Below, in pieces: positions 61,938 to 64,000 of a stretch of DNA of 64,000 bases; the stretch's first letter is position 1; every line of letters starts with the position of its first letter. Source of the DNA: Perspicuibacillus lycopersici (GTDB lineage: Bacteria; Bacillota; Bacilli; Bacillales; Caldibacillaceae); contig NZ_JAOUSF010000002.1 in NCBI RefSeq assembly GCF_025660475.1, positions 434,001 to 498,000 of the forward strand, written 5' to 3'. A program made the position numbers and the translations under genes. The notes beneath the pieces are model-generated. The model saw only the letters and a list, made by a program, of their open reading frames with translations. It was not told the DNA's origin and ran no database searches.

Positions 61938-62630
61938 TTAATAGGCATTTTTAGAACCAAATAGTACTAAAACTGTTTTAAAAATCAATTTTATGTCAAC
62001 TATTATTGACCTTTCGTTTATATATTTTATGTCCAATTCAACCCATTCGCCAAAACTTAAACTACTTCTTCCACTAACCTGCCAATAGCAAGTCAAGCCT
62101 GGCGTAACGGTTAATCGTTGTTTTTCATAGATAGAGTAATGTGCAACTTCATCAGGTAGTGCTGGCCTAGGACCAACTAAACTCATTTGACCTTTTAATA
62201 CATTCAATAGTTGAGGCAATTCATCAATACTAGTTTTTCGAATGAATCTTCCTATTTTTGTAACCCGCGGATCGTTTTTCATTTTAAAAACTGGGCCAGT
62301 TGCCTCGTTTTTCTCTATCAATTTTGCCTTTAATTCTTCTGCATTCGATACCATCGATCGAAACTTATACATATAAAATTCTTTTCCATCTTTTCCGATA
62401 CGAATTTGTTTAAAGAAGATTGGACCTTGTTTATCCTCTATTTTTATGAGTAATGCAACAATAAGAAATAACGGAGATAAAAATACTATTCCAATAACCG
62501 CAAATACAAAGTCTAGTATTCTTTTACTTACTAAATAAAGTTTACTCTCATTTGTATTAACCTGCTGGTACGGTAGCTCTTGCACCTTCTGTACGGATGC
62601 TGCATTTTCATTAGAAGTCGAAATCGCCAA
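61938..62630 (-). CDS. Undecaprenyl-phosphate sugar phosphotransferase (priming enzyme)
   Basis: 230 residues, TTG start. One membrane segment (ILDFVFAVIGIVFLSPLFLI, about 38-57) is followed by the catalytic domain: GPIFFKQIRIGKDGKEFYMY, KFRSM, TKIGRFIRKTSIDELPQLLN, MSLVGPRPALPDE and PGLTCYWQVSGRS. These are the hallmarks of the polyprenyl-phosphate phosphoglycosyl transferase family. It places the first sugar-phosphate on undecaprenyl phosphate and starts each repeat unit. Confidence 0.95.
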   Translation of the reverse strand: MAISTSNENAASVQKVQELPYQQVNTNESKLYLVSKRILDFVFAVIGIVFLSPLFLIVALLIKIEDKQGPIFFKQIRIGKDGKEFYMYKFRSMVSNAEELKAKLIEKNEATGPVFKMKNDPRVTKIGRFIRKTSIDELPQLLNVLKGQMSLVGPRPALPDEVAHYSIYEKQRLTVTPGLTCYWQVSGRSSLSFGEWVELDIKYINERSIIVDIKLIFKTVLVLFGSKNAY

Positions 62631-62695
62631 CCTTGTTCACCAACCTTCTAATTAATTTAAAAATAATAATTTAATAAGAAATTCACCTAACAGAA

Positions 62696-63586
62696 TTATA
62701 GTATTTCTTCTTTCTTCAAATCACTTACGATAGATTCCATCATTTCTAACAACGGATCTCTTAACTCACCATTTTTTAATGCGAACTCGATAGTAGTTTT
62801 CACAAACCCTAACGTTTCCCCAACATCATAACGACTACCTTCAAAATCATAAGCAAACACTCGTTGGATTTCATTTAAATGTTGAATCGCATCCGTTAAT
62901 TGGATTTCCCCACCAGCACCGATTTCTTGTTTTTCTAAGAAACGGAAAATTTCCGGAGTGAAAATATAACGTCCCATAATTGCTAGATTAGATGGAGCTG
63001 TACCCTTTGCTGGTTTTTCCACAAAGTTTTTCACTTGATATCTACGTCCAACTTGTGAAAGTGGGTCAACAATACCATAACGATGCGTTTCATTATCTGG
63101 AACTGTTTGCACACCGATAACAGAGGACAATGTTTCCTCATATTGATTAATTAATTGTTTCAAACAAGGTGTCTCACTTTGTACAATATCATCGCCTAAT
63201 AAGACTGCAAATGGTTCATCGCCAATAAAGTTACGTGCACACCATACCGCATGTCCCAATCCCTTCGGTTCTTTCTGACGAATATAGTGGATATTCGCAA
63301 GATTAGATGCATATTGTACCTTTTCTAGTAAATCAAATTTCCCTTTTTCCGCTAAATTGGCTTCTAATTCCGGTGCATTATCGAAGTGATCTTCAATTGC
63401 CCGTTTTCCTTTACCAGTTACGATAATAATGTCTTCAATCCCAGAGGCTACTGCTTCTTCGACAATGTATTGAATTGTCGGCTTGTCCACAATTGGTAAC
63501 ATTTCTTTCGGCATTGCTTTTGTTGCAGGTAAAAATCTCGTTCCAAGACCTGCAGCTGGAATAATCGCTTTTTTAACAGTTTTCAA
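62696..63586 (-). CDS. galU: UTP-glucose-1-phosphate uridylyltransferase
   Basis: 296 residues, TTG start behind [63 protein letters not shown] and [20 protein letters not shown] are GalU/GtaB motifs. It makes UDP-glucose, which feeds the UDP-glucose dehydrogenase at the other end of the cluster and the epimerase. It is the first gene of the cluster. Confidence 0.96.
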   Translation of the reverse strand: MKTVKKAIIPAAGLGTRFLPATKAMPKEMLPIVDKPTIQYIVEEAVASGIEDIIIVTGKGKRAIEDHFDNAPELEANLAEKGKFDLLEKVQYASNLANIHYIRQKEPKGLGHAVWCARNFIGDEPFAVLLGDDIVQSETPCLKQLINQYEETLSSVIGVQTVPDNETHRYGIVDPLSQVGRRYQVKNFVEKPAKGTAPSNLAIMGRYIFTPEIFRFLEKQEIGAGGEIQLTDAIQHLNEIQRVFAYDFEGSRYDVGETLGFVKTTIEFALKNGELRDPLLEMMESIVSDLKKEEIL

Positions 63587-63651
63587 TCAAATTCACTCCT
63601 ACTTTTATTTCAAGAAATTGTAATGTATTAATGTGTATCATTAGAACTAAA

Positions 63652-63665
63652 TGAAAACACTTTCA
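63652..63665. promoter_or_regulatory. cre-like palindrome upstream of galU
   Basis: TGAAAACACTTTCA resembles a catabolite-responsive element with A in place of the central G. It lies 66 bp upstream of the galU start. Confidence 0.3.
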
Positions 63666-63691
63666 CTAGTCTAATAGACCCAAATGTGAGT

Positions 63692-63744
63692 CAAAAAAAT
63701 ATCTAATGAGAAAACATAATTGCCTTTATGTTCTTTCATTAGAT
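63692..63744 (-). terminator. Terminator upstream of galU
   Basis: On the minus strand ATCTAATGA pairs with TCATTAGAT, with inner AACATAA/TTATGTT pairing, followed by ATTTTTTT. It ends transcripts arriving from the right before the polysaccharide cluster. An attenuator in a long galU leader is the alternative. Confidence 0.7.
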
Positions 63745-63834
63745 ATTTTATTTTCTTGCAGAACCTGTTCTGTTAAATTGTATAGTAATATTCAAATCGG
63801 AAAATCCTTTCGTCAAATAATAATATTCAGAATA

Positions 63835-64000
63835 TAATTCTCAGGCATCTAACCCGTCCTCACACCACACTTTCGACAACAACGTGTCTAAGGTCAATAA
63901 TTTTGACCCACAGCATAGCCGAGTGCCTCCTTTGATACTGGTCAGGAGACATCACCAGTATTTCGTTTCACGTAAATCTCCAAAATGGAAAAATAATCCA
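63835..64000 (-). other. Coding-like remnant at the right edge
   Basis: On the minus strand one frame gives GLFFHFGDLRETKYW then a stop. An overlapping frame starts MSPDQYQRRHSAMLWVKIID and runs 30 residues. MSPDQYQRR resembles the MSPVQYR-type end of IS3-family transposases, so a decayed insertion sequence or the end of a gene lying to the right is possible. Neither is proven. Confidence 0.3.

Noticed and set aside
1-64000. rRNA or tRNA genes
   Set aside because: No rRNA-like sequence or cloverleaf was recognised by eye; a tRNA scan would be decisive.

Overview
The window looks like a chromosomal segment of a low-GC, Gram-positive Bacillaceae member of the Oceanobacillus/Virgibacillus/Bacillus kind. 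The signs are strong AAGGAGG-type ribosome sites, many TTG and GTG starts, a tyrosine T-box leader, LacI/cre-type sugar control, a YkyB-like protein, a TyrZ-type tyrosyl-tRNA synthetase and DHA2/TetR, VanZ, CBO0543 and DUF624 families. I cannot assign a species.

Layout. (1) 1-2.7 kb, minus strand: phage- or element-type replication genes, a DnaD-like initiator followed by a DnaB-like helicase and an unknown partial gene. (2) 3.6-7.4 kb, minus: a three-gene set of VTC-domain protein, DUF4956 membrane protein and a Cthe_2159-type beta-helix lipoprotein. (3) 7.5-19.8 kb: a mosaic of small accessory genes (NUDIX, GIY-YIG, a divergent TetR/MFS pair, GNAT, small membrane proteins, DUF1648, an HTH/membrane pair, DUF4177, FbpB-like) ending in a Cache-GGDEF diguanylate cyclase. 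(4) 19.9-26.1 kb: tyrS with its T-box and assorted small genes. (5) 26.6-39.3 kb, minus: an oligosaccharide uptake and breakdown locus (ABC transporter, debranching-type glycosidase, GH36, GH65 phosphorylase, beta-phosphoglucomutase, LacI regulator). Both of its promoters carry near-identical palindromic operators between the -35 and -10 boxes. (6) 39.4-44.1 kb: DUF4352, XRE regulator, a c-di-GMP-I riboswitch in front of a stand-alone CheY-like receiver, a YkyB-like gene, and decayed duplicates of two genes found intact elsewhere in the window. (7) 44.6-63.6 kb, minus: a Wzx/Wzy-type surface polysaccharide cluster with galU, a priming sugar transferase, an epimerase, manC, pssD/pssE, several glycosyltransferases, a WbsX protein, an acetyltransferase, wzy, wzx, rfbACDB and a UDP-glucose dehydrogenase.

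The most unusual structure is a family of four long intergenic arrays (about 2.80-3.57, 11.27-11.99, 15.93-16.26 and 17.37-17.80 kb). They are built on a 21-bp period with the core TTTTTCGGGAA (or its complement TTCCCGAAAAA). Their long open frames on both strands follow from the period being seven codons and are probably not genes. The period equals two DNA helical turns and each unit holds one A/T tract, so the arrays could form phased curved DNA or serve as arrays of protein-binding sites.

All calls rest on reading the sequence and on remembered family motifs; no database search was run. Start codons were often moved from the longest open frame to the start best placed behind a ribosome binding site, and each entry says so.
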